Of a DNA stretch of 61,352 nt, positions 8,174-17,791 are shown piece by piece. The DNA comes from Streptomyces fulvoviolaceus (GTDB taxonomy: Bacteria > Actinomycetota > Actinomycetes > Streptomycetales > Streptomycetaceae), in contig NZ_JOEY01000086.1 of the NCBI RefSeq assembly GCF_000718165.1, positions 1 through 61,352 on the forward strand, read 5' to 3'. The stretch's first letter is position 1, and each line of letters opens with the position of its first letter. Made by a program: the position numbers and the translations under genes. The notes below the pieces were generated by a model, which had not been told where the DNA came from, made no database searches, and was given only the letters and a program-made list of their open reading frames with translations.

Positions 8174-9228
8174 GCGTGGGCCCGGGCGGGGTCGCCCAGG
8201 AGGTCGACGACGACCCCGAGGCCGGCCTCGGCTGCCTGGACCGCCACCTCCTGGCAGATCGCCACATCGAGAATCGCCATTCCGAAGGGATTACTCACCA
8301 CGAATCCGTCCCGTGGCCGGAACGCCTCCGCCCGGCCGAGCAGAACGTCCCCGTACCGCCTGGCCAGGGCGCGTCCCTCGGCGGCCGCGGTTTCGGGGTC
8401 GGCCACCACGTCGCCCGCCTGCATCACCGCTCCGAGGATGCGGCGCGGGTTGTCGCGGACGAGGTCGACGTCGTCCACGTAGATCGCCTCCGCCTCGCGG
8501 AAGACGGCGGGGAGCACATCGTCGAGCGAGACGTGTGCGACGAAGGCGCCGGACGCAAGCCAGCGCGACGGGATGTACGGCTCCGATGAGACCGTCAGAG
8601 TGACGACCACGGGTGACGCCTTCACACAGGACTCCAGGTCCTGGTGCTCCGTCGCCTTCAGTTCCGGGCACTCGGCGCGGATCTGCCGGGCCAGGGCCGC
8701 CGTCCGGTTCGGATCGATGTCGAACAGGTGGATCTCGCGGACCGCTGGAAAGTACTGGCGCAGGAGCCTCGCGTGCATGGCCGCGAGGGTTCCGCACCCG
8801 ATGATGCTCACCGTATCGAAGTGCGCCGGGCCGAGGTTGCGCAGGGTCGACATGGTGTAGGCGGCGGTGCGCAGCGCGCTGACGTGACCGGCTTCGACCA
8901 GGGTGACCGGGCGTGCGGTCTCCGGATCGAACAGCACGCTGAAGCCGCCCGCGCGCTCGATGCCCAGGGACGGGTTGGTGACCGAGGCGTTGATCAGCTT
9001 CATGCCGTAGGCCGTGCCAGGCCCGTGTCGCACCGCGCCGAGCATGGCGACCGAACGGGTATAGGCACCGGCCGAGTTCTCCCACGCCATGTAACCCTCG
9101 GCGGGCAGTTCGGAGTGCCCCTGGGTGTGCGCGCACACAGCGGACTCGACCACCGTGACAGGATCGATCTCGTCCAGGCAGCGCATCACGGTGGCGCGGT
9201 CGAGGATCCTGATCTGGTCTGGCTTCAC
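8170..9228 (-). CDS. sbnB: SbnB-type dehydrogenase (ornithine cyclodeaminase family), diaminopropionate synthesis
   Basis: The 352-residue protein starts at GTG 9228, overlapping the peptidase stop; the longer upstream frame is shadow sequence. It has the ornithine cyclodeaminase/mu-crystallin fold: an N-terminal substrate domain with YGMKLINASVTNP, the NAD-binding VSIIGCGTLAAMHARLL, and DVLPAVFREAEAIYVDD. Staphylococcal SbnB oxidatively hydrolyses N-(1-amino-1-carboxyethyl)-glutamate to L-2,3-diaminopropionate and 2-oxoglutarate. The partner SbnA is encoded at 34822-35820 on the other arm. It is followed without a gap by a carbamoyltransferase, so the product is probably carbamoylated next. 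Confidence 0.9.
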   Translation of the reverse strand: MKPDQIRILDRATVMRCLDEIDPVTVVESAVCAHTQGHSELPAEGYMAWENSAGAYTRSVAMLGAVRHGPGTAYGMKLINASVTNPSLGIERAGGFSVLFDPETARPVTLVEAGHVSALRTAAYTMSTLRNLGPAHFDTVSIIGCGTLAAMHARLLRQYFPAVREIHLFDIDPNRTAALARQIRAECPELKATEHQDLESCVKASPVVVTLTVSSEPYIPSRWLASGAFVAHVSLDDVLPAVFREAEAIYVDDVDLVRDNPRRILGAVMQAGDVVADPETAAAEGRALARRYGDVLLGRAEAFRPRDGFVVSNPFGMAILDVAICQEVAVQAAEAGLGVVVDLLGDPARAHA

Positions 9229-11369
9229 TTGAGCTGTTCCCCTCGCAGGTGTGGGACGGGCAGTGGTGCGCCGACGGCATCCGGCTGCGGGAGGACCGCG
9301 TTCAGGAAGGTCAGGCGATCGGCGATCTCGTTGTCCAGCTGGCTCTTGGTCGACCCCACACCGTGGCCGGCGTGCTCCTCCACGCGAAGGAGCACCGGAT
9401 GAGCCGAGGTCGAGGCGTACCGCAGATGGGCGACGAGCTTCGCCGGCTGGAACGTGGTCACCCGGGGGTCGTGCAGGCCCATGGTGACCAGCACCGGCGG
9501 ATACGGAGCCGTCGTGACACGGCGGCACACGTCGGACACCAGGAGGGCCGCCAGACCCTCGGGAGTAGTCACGGTTCCGTACTCGGGGATGTTCGGCGGC
9601 CCGTTCTCGTGCATCTCGAGCCGCAGCGTGGTGGTGACCGGCACCCGCAGCACCACGGCGGCGAACCGGTCCGGGGAGCGCACCATGGCGCCCGCGGCGG
9701 TCAGCCCGCCGGCGCTCGTGCCCTCAGCAGCCAGCCGGTCGGCAGACGTCCAGCCCGCCTCGACGAGATGGTCGGCGCAGTCCAAGAAATCCGCGATGCT
9801 GCGCTCCTGCCCGGTTCCGTGACCGGCCCGCGCCCACCGCTCGCCCCCCTCTCCACCGCCGCGGACGTGGGCCACCGCCCACACCCGGCCCGCCGCGACC
9901 CACTCGACCACCGCCGGGTTGAACGCCGCCCGGAGTGTGATGCCGAAGAACCCGTAGGCGCTCAACAGAGCGGGCGCCGTGCCGTCCGGCAACTGGTCCA
10001 CGCGGTGGACCACGGTCATGGGCACCTCGACCCCGTCCGACGCGACGACCGTCACGGTGCTCGTCATCACGTCCTGCCGTTCGACGCCGGAAGGCGGAAT
10101 CCAGCCCGTGTCTGTGCAGTCCGTCGAGTCGGCGGTCACCCGTAGCAGACGCAGTGACCTCGTCCACGACGAGAGACCGATCAGGCATTCCCCGGTCGCG
10201 GGGTCGTGCGCCCATTCGGTGACGCTGCCGAGGTGCGGCAGGCAGACGGTTTCGCGGTCGCCAAGAGGGCGCCGCACCCGGACGACCGTGGAGGAACCCC
10301 CTTCGAGACAGCGCAGCAGCAGTGCTCCGTCCACCGCGTAGAAGTCCTCCACGACGGGGCCCTTGTCGAAGACGACGGTGAGCGGTGCGTCGTCGTCGGT
10401 CAGGGAACGGGCGACGATGCGTCCCCGGCCGTCCTCGCCCGGATCCAGCACGTAGGCCTCGTCGCCTGCCACGTGCCAGGCGAGGGCCGCGTCGGACACC
10501 TGCTGCCACGGTGCCCCGGGCGCGTCCACCGGGCGCACGTGAACCGAGCATGTGCGCTCGCATCCGGGACGTATCCCCACCACGAGCCGCCGGCCGTCGT
10601 CGGAGAACGTCACCACGGGGGTGTCGTCGGGACCGGTGGTGAGGTCGCCGATGTCGTCCAGCGGGCGGGTGGTGGCCTTGCCGTTCGCGCTGTCGATCTC
10701 ACACATCTCGGTCCGCACGTTCTGGTACTTCGCGGTGCCCGAGTCGGCGCCGAGACGCTGGTAGACGAACCGGCGTGAGTCCGGGTGCCAGGAGATGCCG
10801 GGATGGCGCAGCCTGGTCATCCGGCCAGGGGCGGCACCCGGCACGGACACGGGGAGCCACGTTCCTCGCACCACGTCGACGACGTACAGCGTGGAGAGTT
10901 CGGAGCCGTTGGCGGAGACGCCGTAAGCCACGAAGCGACCGTCCGGGGACGCGCTGTACCAGTCGATCGAGACATGGTGGGCCCCGTCCTCGGCGTGCCG
11001 CACGGCGGGATCGACCACGACGCGCTCCTCACCGTCCGGGCGGACCCGGGCGACGAGCCGGTGTGTCGGTGCATCCACGTCGCGCCGGAGCAGGAACACC
11101 TGCCCACCGCCGTACTGCACGTTGACGACATGGGCATCCGCCGCGCTGAGACGAGCGCACAGCTGCCTGGCCTCCGCCTGCCCGGGCTGCGCCTTCAGGA
11201 AGTGCTCGAAGTGGCGGGACTGTTCCTCCAGCCAGGAGCCGAGTGCGTCGCCGTCCGTCTCCATCCACCGGTAGGGATCCACCACCGTGATCCCGTGATA
11301 GGTGTCGGTGACCGGATCCCGGCGCGCGGCCGGCAGCCGGGGAATGTCGGGGCGAAGAAGACCAGTCAC
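9225..11369 (-). CDS. Prolyl oligopeptidase-family serine peptidase
   Basis: The 714-residue length matches the S9A family. The start is GTG 11369, which overlaps the NRPS stop (TGA 11368-11366). The N-terminus carries the family opening VTDTYHGITVVDPYRWMET, a seven-bladed propeller follows (about residues 70-420), and the C-terminal alpha/beta hydrolase has GTSAGG for the catalytic Ser, GLHDPRV for the Asp and EEHAGHG for the His. No signal peptide is seen, so it should act in the cytosol. Translational coupling to the NRPS argues for a role in the pathway: trimming a peptide precursor, hydrolysing or transferring the product, or self-protection. It could also be a housekeeping-type peptidase captured by the operon. 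Confidence 0.9.
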   Translation of the reverse strand: MTGLLRPDIPRLPAARRDPVTDTYHGITVVDPYRWMETDGDALGSWLEEQSRHFEHFLKAQPGQAEARQLCARLSAADAHVVNVQYGGGQVFLLRRDVDAPTHRLVARVRPDGEERVVVDPAVRHAEDGAHHVSIDWYSASPDGRFVAYGVSANGSELSTLYVVDVVRGTWLPVSVPGAAPGRMTRLRHPGISWHPDSRRFVYQRLGADSGTAKYQNVRTEMCEIDSANGKATTRPLDDIGDLTTGPDDTPVVTFSDDGRRLVVGIRPGCERTCSVHVRPVDAPGAPWQQVSDAALAWHVAGDEAYVLDPGEDGRGRIVARSLTDDDAPLTVVFDKGPVVEDFYAVDGALLLRCLEGGSSTVVRVRRPLGDRETVCLPHLGSVTEWAHDPATGECLIGLSSWTRSLRLLRVTADSTDCTDTGWIPPSGVERQDVMTSTVTVVASDGVEVPMTVVHRVDQLPDGTAPALLSAYGFFGITLRAAFNPAVVEWVAAGRVWAVAHVRGGGEGGERWARAGHGTGQERSIADFLDCADHLVEAGWTSADRLAAEGTSAGGLTAAGAMVRSPDRFAAVVLRVPVTTTLRLEMHENGPPNIPEYGTVTTPEGLAALLVSDVCRRVTTAPYPPVLVTMGLHDPRVTTFQPAKLVAHLRYASTSAHPVLLRVEEHAGHGVGSTKSQLDNEIADRLTFLNAVLPQPDAVGAPLPVPHLRGEQLK

Positions 11370-14300
11370 CGCTGCACCTCGACCCGGGCGCCGAGCCGCT
11401 CGCCGAGCGCGGCGGCGAGGGTCGGCAGATGTTCCGGAGCCCACATGCTGTAGTGATCGCCCGGCACGGTGTCCACGGTCACGTCCAGGCCGGCGCGGAG
11501 CCAGGTCAGATGAGAGCTGCCGGCGCCCTCCGGCTGCGTTGCCGCCTGGATGAGCCGCACGGGACCGTCGTACGGGCCACCCCGATAGCGCGCGATGGCG
11601 CGGAGGTTGGCGCCGTACAGCGCGCGCAGCCGCTCCCAGCTCTCGAACGAGATTTCCTCGGGAAGGACCCCCCGACGCCGGAGCTCGGTCAGTACCGAGG
11701 CGGCGTCCAGGAGCGGTGCGCCGACTTCCGGCTGCCCGGGCTGCCCTGTGAGGTCTCGTATGATCCCGGCCAGTACCTCACGGTCGGAGAGTTCCCTTCC
11801 AGCGGTTGCCGGATCAGGCAACTCCGCGTCGATCAAGACCAGTTGGGCGACCTCGGCACCCTGGTCCGCAAGCTGGCGTGCCATCTCGAAGGCGATCAGT
11901 CCGCCCATGGACCAACCCCCCAGCAGATAGGGGCCTTCGGGCCGGATCGCCCGCACGGCGGCCAGATAAGTTCGCGCCATGTCCTCGATCGTCCGGAGCG
12001 GCTCCTCCCCGTGTCCCAGACCGACGGCCTCGATCCCGTGGAACGGCGTCGACTCCGGCAGCAGGTGGGCGAGTTCGGCGTAACACATGGCGGTTCCGCC
12101 CACCGGATGCACGCAGAAGAAGGGCGCGTCGGTGCCGGACTCCTTGATCGTCACCACGGGGGAACGGTGTGTCCGCTCGGTGCCGCCGGCCTCGATCAGC
12201 GCGGCCAGGCCACCCGGTGTCGGCCGGGCGAAGAACGACGACAGCGATACCTCGACGCCGAACCGCCGCGAGAGTGCAGTCGTCAGCCGGATGGCCAGGA
12301 ACGAGTTGCCACCGCACTGGAAGAAGTCGTCGTCCGCCGTGACATCGGTCCGATCGAGCAAGCCCGCGAACAGGGCGCCGATCTCGACCTCCACGCCCGG
12401 ACGCAGGGACCTGCGTGGCTTCGCCCCGGCCGCCGCGGGTGCCGCCTCGGCTGTGGCCAGCGCCTTGCGGTCGACCTTGCCGTTGTAGGTCAGCGGCAGT
12501 GCGGGAACGGTGTGGATCACCGTGGGGACCATGTAAGGCGGAAGAGCCGACTCAAGGCTGCGCCGCAGCGCCTCCAGGTCGATCTCCTCGTGGGCCGGCA
12601 CCACATGGGCGATGAGCGACTTGCCGCCCGCGCCCGCCGACCGCACGGACGCCACGGCGTCCCGGACCGACGGGTCCTTGCTGAGTGCCGCGTCGATCTC
12701 ACCCAGTTCGATCCGGAAGCCGTTGATCTTCACTTGGAAGTCGTCCCGGCCGAGGAACTCGATCGTGCTGTCCGGCAGGACGCGGCCTTGGTCACCCGTC
12801 AGGTAGAGCCGCTCCCCGGTGGCGGCGTCACGCACGAACCGCTCGGCGGTGCGCTCGGGGTCCCGCCAGTACCCGCGGGCGAGGCCCACTCCGCCGATGG
12901 CGATCTCGCCGGTGGCCCAGTGCGGGCGCGGCGCCCCCAGGTGGTCCAGGACGTACATGCGCTGGTTGGTCATCGCCCGGCCATAGGGGATGCTGCGCCA
13001 TTCCGGGGACACTTCGCCCACGCGGTGCATCACCGACCAGATCGACGCCTCGGTGGCGCCTCCCATACTGATGACGGCCGCGTCCGGCCAGATCCGCCGG
13101 ATGCGGTCGGGTAGCGTCACCGGAATCCAGTCACCGCTCATCATCACGGCATGCAGCGGAATCTGGGCGGCGGCCGGCGTCAGCTCGGCGTGATCGACGA
13201 GGATCTCCATCAGGGCGGGCACGCTGTTCCAGACGGTGACGCCTTCGGACAGTGCCGTCTGCGCCCAGCGAGCAGGATCACGCGACGAGCGGCGGTCGGG
13301 CAGCACGAGGGCCGCACCGGCGGAGAGGACCCCGAAGACGTCGTACACGGAGAGGTCGAAGCTCAGGGACGACACACCGAGAACCCGGTCCCCGGGGCCC
13401 AGCCCGATCAGATCCGACACATCGCGCACGGTGTTGACCGCGCCCCGGTGGTCCACCTCCACACCCTTCGGCAGGCCCGTGGACCCGGAAGTGAAGATCA
13501 CGTAGGCGGTGTCCCGAGGGGTCTGCCGCGGCTCGGCCGACGCCGCCACCGCGGTCGGTTCGACTCGGTCCACCAGCAGCTGTGTCACGCCGTCCCAGAC
13601 GCTCTCCTCGACCCCGGCCCACGACTGGGTGAGGGCCACCTCCTTCGTCGCCTGGCTAAGCAGGTGGCGGATGCGCTGCGCGGGCAGTCCCGCGTCGATG
13701 GGAAGGTATGCGGCACCGGCTCGGAGGATGCCGAGCACCGCCGCGATCTGCTCCCACCCCTGGCGGGCGACGACGGGGACGAGGTCGCCCGGGCCGGCCC
13801 CGCGTCCGATCAGCCAGTTCGCGATCGTCTCGGCGCGTTCGGCCAGTTGGCCGTAGGTCAGCCGCGTGGGACCGTCGACGAGGGCCGTGCGGTGGGGCGC
13901 TTCCGCTGCGCGCGAGAAGAACGGAGTGTGGAGCAGACAGTTCGCGTCCAACGTGAGGCAGGACCGGGCCGCCTCGATCCGCGCGCTGCGCGGCAGGAGG
14001 GCTGACGAGGCGAGGGAGGTCTCCCACGACGTCTCCTCGGCCAGCGATTCGAGCAGGCGGTTAAACACGTCGAACGCGGTCCCCAGGAACCCCTCGGGGA
14101 AGGCGGCGTCCACGGTGTCCCAGTTGGCGACGAGTGCCCCGCCGTACTCGTACACCTGGTGGTCCAGGTAGACCTGCGGAGTCTGCAGACCGCTGTCGAT
14201 GACGCGTGCGTCGAAGGGCAGGTCGTCCAGGAAGGACGTGTCTACATCAAGCACACTCGCGAAGACGACCGGGAACACGGCGCGCTGGGACCAGCCCTGA

Positions 14301-17300
14301 ACACGTGCGGCCTCGCGTGCCACGCGTACACCGTCCACATCACCGTGCTGCAGATCCTGCAGCAGGCGGGCTTGGACGGTTCGACAGCGATCGGCGAAGG
14401 CCGCCGCGCCCCGGCAGTCCACCTCGAGCGGCAGCGTGCTGCTCAGGTTGCCGACCACGCGCTCGGCACCGGGGACCTCCGGGAGCCGCCAGGACGACAG
14501 GACGTTCAGGGTGAACCAGGGCGTCTTGGCCCAGTGCGCCAGAACTTCGGCGAATACGGTGAGCAGGGCGGCGCTGGGCGTCACCCCTGCCTTGGCCGCA
14601 TGCCGCTTGAACGCGGCCCACTGTGCGGGCTCGAGCCTCGCCACACGGCGGGTGAAACGCCCCGCCCGTGCCGGTATCCGGTTGCTGACAGGTAGTTCGG
14701 GAGCCGACGGCAGCTCGCGCAGGCGCTCCTTCCAGTACTCCCAGGAAGCCCGCGCGGACCCCACGCGTCCTTCGAGTATCGCCGTGACGTAGTCGCGGTA
14801 CGTGAGCTCGCCCTGCTCCGGGGCGGCGGCGGGGTCGCGGTACAGCGCCAGCCAGTCGTCGAGCAGGGCGTGCTCCGAATACCCGTCCGCTGCGAGCAGC
14901 CCGAGAGAGAGGTGTACGCGGTGCACCTCGTCGTCCAGCACATGGACCACGACCTCCAGCTGCGGGGCGCGCTCGGGCGACGGGCCCTCGGCGGCCATGC
15001 GCCGCGACACCGCCTCGGTGATCCGGTCGATCTCCTCGGCTCCGCGACCGCGCAGGTCCTCGACCGCCAGCGCGGTCCGCCCCGTGGGCAGCACCTTCTG
15101 TCGCCCGTCGTTCTCGATCACGAGGCGAAGGACGTCATGACGTTCGATGAGCCGCCGCAACGCCTCCTCGGCTCGGTCCAGATCGAGGCCGGCGCACTCG
15201 ACCGCGAGGTAGATGTGAGCCCGCACCCCGCCCAGTTCGAACCCGTCGGTGCGCCCCACCCAGTAGGCCTGCTGCAGGGGGGTCAGCTCGAACGCGTCGT
15301 TCCGTTCCGCCGTATTCCCGCGTGGCGTGTGCTCCTCGATCCGGACCGGCTCGGCCCGCGCGGCCTGCTCGACGAACTCGGCCAGCCGCCGCACCGTGGG
15401 GTGGCGGAACAGGTCGGCCAGTGACACCCGCACGCCGAGACGCCGTTGGACCGCCACGACCAGGCGGGCCGCCAGGACGGAGTGCCCGCCCAGCTCCATG
15501 AAAGTCCGCTGCAGAGGGACCCGGGAGAGGCCGAGGTTATCGGCCCAGAGTTCGGCGAGCACGGTTTCCAGTTCGGTCTCGGGCGTCTCGTCGGCGTCAC
15601 CGCCCACGAGGTCCCGTTCGGTGACCGGCGGCAGGGCCTTGCGGTCGACCTTTCCGCTCGCGCCGACGGGAAGCGCGTCAAGGACCACATAGGCGGTGGG
15701 CCTCATGTGCTTTGGAAGACGGGCCTCGGTGTGGTCGCGCAGCGCGCCGAATTCCACCGCGCGGCCGTTGTGGAGCGAGGTGTACGCGGCCAGACGCCTG
15801 TCGGTGACGTCGCCGGCATGCGCGTACGCGACGACGACGCAGTCGTGGACATCCGGATGTTCGCGGACGATCCGCTCGATCTCGTCGACCTCAACCCTCA
15901 GGCCCCTGACCTTGACGGTCAGGTCGATACGGCCCAGGAACTCCAGCAAGCCGTCCGGACGCCAGCGGACCTTGTCCCCGGTGCGGTACATCGACGCCCC
16001 CGCCGTACCGGCCAAGGGGTCCGGCACGAACTTCGCGGCCGTCAGGTCCGGCCGCCCCAGATAGCCCCGCCCGACTCCGATACCGCCGATGTGCAGCTCG
16101 CCGGGCACACCCACCGGCATGACCTCGCCGTGCTCGTCGAGGACGTACGCCGAGGTGCCGGGGACGGGACGTCCTATCGGCACGATCGCGGGCAGGTCGG
16201 GAGACCACTTGCGGACGACGAGATGGCACTGGTCGTCGCTGCACTCCGTGGATCCGTACGTGTTGAGGATCGGCACGTCGGGGCAGATCTCGAACCAGAG
16301 CCGGACCAGGTCCTCGGGCAGGGCGTCTCCGGTCGGAACCATCCAGCGCAGGGCGGGCAGCGGCGCCTCCGCGGCACGGTCTGAGCCCGGCAGGACCGCG
16401 ACCAGGGACCGCAGCATGGCCGGGACCAACTGGACGACGGTGATGCCGAGACGGTCCAGCGCGTCGACGAGGCCGAGTGGGTCCGTCGCCTCCTCGTCGT
16501 CGACGACCTGGACCCGGGCACCCCGCAGCAGCGGGGCGAGACACTGCCACACCACGATGTCGAAACAGGGCGGAGCGGTCTGTGCCACGACGTCGTCGCA
16601 CCCGATGGCCAAGTCGTTGAGCTTGGCCTCCATGTGCGCGACCATGCCCTGGTTCTCGACCATGGCGCCCTTCGGCTTCCCCGTCGACCCCGAGGTGAAC
16701 ATGAGGTAGGCCAGCGCGTCGCGCGAGCAGCAGGGGCCGGCATGAGCGGCCGTCGGGGAGTCCGTCTCGTCGACGGCCGACGACCGGGCGTCTATCACGG
16801 CCGGTGAACCGTCGAGCCGGTTCAGAACGTCGTCGAGGACTGGGGCATGGCGGTCGCAGGAGATCACGGCCACACATCCGGCCTCGCGCATCACCCGCGC
16901 GTGGTGCTCGCTCGGCCGAGCGGGATCGAGCAGCACGAAGGCGGCGCCCGCGCGCAGCACGCTCAGCATGGCGACGACGAAGTCGGCACCTCTGTCGAGC
17001 AGGACGGCCACGGTACGGTCCCGTCCGGCGCCCGCGGCTCGCAGGGCCGTCGCGATCCGCATCGAACGCGCCTGCACCTGCGCGTAGTCCAGGGTTCCGG
17101 TGCGGTCCGTGACCGCCGGGCTGTGAGGTGTGCCGCGCACCTGCTGGTCGAACAGCCGCGTGAAGCACTCCTGCCGGGGCTCCACTCCGCTGCCGAGGCT
17201 CCACGTGCGCAGCAGGCGCCCGCGCTGGTCGCCGGTGAGCAACGGGAGGCGGCCGGCGGCCAGACTCGGATCAGCGACGGCGGCCGTCAGCATCACCGTC

Positions 17301-17791
17301 AGCTCGTCCGCGAGTCCGCGAGCGGTGGCCGACCCCAGGGCGTTCACCACCAGGTCGAGTCGGCACTCGATCGCAGCTCCGTCGGTGAGCACCTCCAGGA
17401 CGGCCGAGGCGCAGTCGCCGTTCCCTCCGACGGGCCCGGAGTCGCCGTCGCTGTTCCAGCGGAACGCGACCCGTACGCCGTCCGACTGCTCCCGGTCCCC
17501 GGCGCTCGTCGTCGCTTCGGCGTCCACTGCGCGCACCAACTCCGCGAACGGGGCGTGCGGCGAGTACGTCGTGCACACGACACGCGCGTTCGTCCCGGTG
17601 GTCTCGTCCCGGGTTGTCACGTGCGTGAACACGTCGGGCGCCTCTAGATGGCGGGCGACGAGCGTCGCCCACGCGGCCTGCAGGACGGAACCGGGCCGCG
17701 TACCGAGCCGCAGAGCGGTCTCGGACAACGCCTGCACCGTCGACGGTTCCAGGACGAAATGATGACGGTCGCGATCGGTACAACTGGTCAT
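11366..17791 (-). CDS. Two-module NRPS: partial C, A, PCP, Cy-like, A(Cys), PCP, TE
   Basis: The 2141-residue megasynthase starts at ATG 17791, which overlaps the upstream HAD stop. Domains: a C-terminal-half-like condensation remnant without HHxxxDG (about 1-190); A1 (205-720; AYLMFTSGSTGKPKG); PCP1 (GGHS, Ser771); a heterocyclization-like domain (835-1250); A2 (1290-1780); PCP2 (GGNS, Ser1830); and a thioesterase (1890-2135; GWSMGG, Ser1961). The A1 pocket reads DIWQVTTDDK; the paired Asp519/Asp520 suggest a polar or basic side chain. The A2 pocket reads DLYNMSMIWK, a cysteine-type code. In the Cy-like domain the DxxxxD motif is G964-D969, the catalytic Thr position is L1098 and the VGDFT Asp is N1115, so ring formation looks lost. 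The TE should release a short peptide. All residue numbers come from my own count. Confidence 0.93.
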   Translation of the reverse strand: MTSCTDRDRHHFVLEPSTVQALSETALRLGTRPGSVLQAAWATLVARHLEAPDVFTHVTTRDETTGTNARVVCTTYSPHAPFAELVRAVDAEATTSAGDREQSDGVRVAFRWNSDGDSGPVGGNGDCASAVLEVLTDGAAIECRLDLVVNALGSATARGLADELTVMLTAAVADPSLAAGRLPLLTGDQRGRLLRTWSLGSGVEPRQECFTRLFDQQVRGTPHSPAVTDRTGTLDYAQVQARSMRIATALRAAGAGRDRTVAVLLDRGADFVVAMLSVLRAGAAFVLLDPARPSEHHARVMREAGCVAVISCDRHAPVLDDVLNRLDGSPAVIDARSSAVDETDSPTAAHAGPCCSRDALAYLMFTSGSTGKPKGAMVENQGMVAHMEAKLNDLAIGCDDVVAQTAPPCFDIVVWQCLAPLLRGARVQVVDDEEATDPLGLVDALDRLGITVVQLVPAMLRSLVAVLPGSDRAAEAPLPALRWMVPTGDALPEDLVRLWFEICPDVPILNTYGSTECSDDQCHLVVRKWSPDLPAIVPIGRPVPGTSAYVLDEHGEVMPVGVPGELHIGGIGVGRGYLGRPDLTAAKFVPDPLAGTAGASMYRTGDKVRWRPDGLLEFLGRIDLTVKVRGLRVEVDEIERIVREHPDVHDCVVVAYAHAGDVTDRRLAAYTSLHNGRAVEFGALRDHTEARLPKHMRPTAYVVLDALPVGASGKVDRKALPPVTERDLVGGDADETPETELETVLAELWADNLGLSRVPLQRTFMELGGHSVLAARLVVAVQRRLGVRVSLADLFRHPTVRRLAEFVEQAARAEPVRIEEHTPRGNTAERNDAFELTPLQQAYWVGRTDGFELGGVRAHIYLAVECAGLDLDRAEEALRRLIERHDVLRLVIENDGRQKVLPTGRTALAVEDLRGRGAEEIDRITEAVSRRMAAEGPSPERAPQLEVVVHVLDDEVHRVHLSLGLLAADGYSEHALLDDWLALYRDPAAAPEQGELTYRDYVTAILEGRVGSARASWEYWKERLRELPSAPELPVSNRIPARAGRFTRRVARLEPAQWAAFKRHAAKAGVTPSAALLTVFAEVLAHWAKTPWFTLNVLSSWRLPEVPGAERVVGNLSSTLPLEVDCRGAAAFADRCRTVQARLLQDLQHGDVDGVRVAREAARVQGWSQRAVFPVVFASVLDVDTSFLDDLPFDARVIDSGLQTPQVYLDHQVYEYGGALVANWDTVDAAFPEGFLGTAFDVFNRLLESLAEETSWETSLASSALLPRSARIEAARSCLTLDANCLLHTPFFSRAAEAPHRTALVDGPTRLTYGQLAERAETIANWLIGRGAGPGDLVPVVARQGWEQIAAVLGILRAGAAYLPIDAGLPAQRIRHLLSQATKEVALTQSWAGVEESVWDGVTQLLVDRVEPTAVAASAEPRQTPRDTAYVIFTSGSTGLPKGVEVDHRGAVNTVRDVSDLIGLGPGDRVLGVSSLSFDLSVYDVFGVLSAGAALVLPDRRSSRDPARWAQTALSEGVTVWNSVPALMEILVDHAELTPAAAQIPLHAVMMSGDWIPVTLPDRIRRIWPDAAVISMGGATEASIWSVMHRVGEVSPEWRSIPYGRAMTNQRMYVLDHLGAPRPHWATGEIAIGGVGLARGYWRDPERTAERFVRDAATGERLYLTGDQGRVLPDSTIEFLGRDDFQVKINGFRIELGEIDAALSKDPSVRDAVASVRSAGAGGKSLIAHVVPAHEEIDLEALRRSLESALPPYMVPTVIHTVPALPLTYNGKVDRKALATAEAAPAAAGAKPRRSLRPGVEVEIGALFAGLLDRTDVTADDDFFQCGGNSFLAIRLTTALSRRFGVEVSLSSFFARPTPGGLAALIEAGGTERTHRSPVVTIKESGTDAPFFCVHPVGGTAMCYAELAHLLPESTPFHGIEAVGLGHGEEPLRTIEDMARTYLAAVRAIRPEGPYLLGGWSMGGLIAFEMARQLADQGAEVAQLVLIDAELPDPATAGRELSDREVLAGIIRDLTGQPGQPEVGAPLLDAASVLTELRRRGVLPEEISFESWERLRALYGANLRAIARYRGGPYDGPVRLIQAATQPEGAGSSHLTWLRAGLDVTVDTVPGDHYSMWAPEHLPTLAAALGERLGARVEVQR

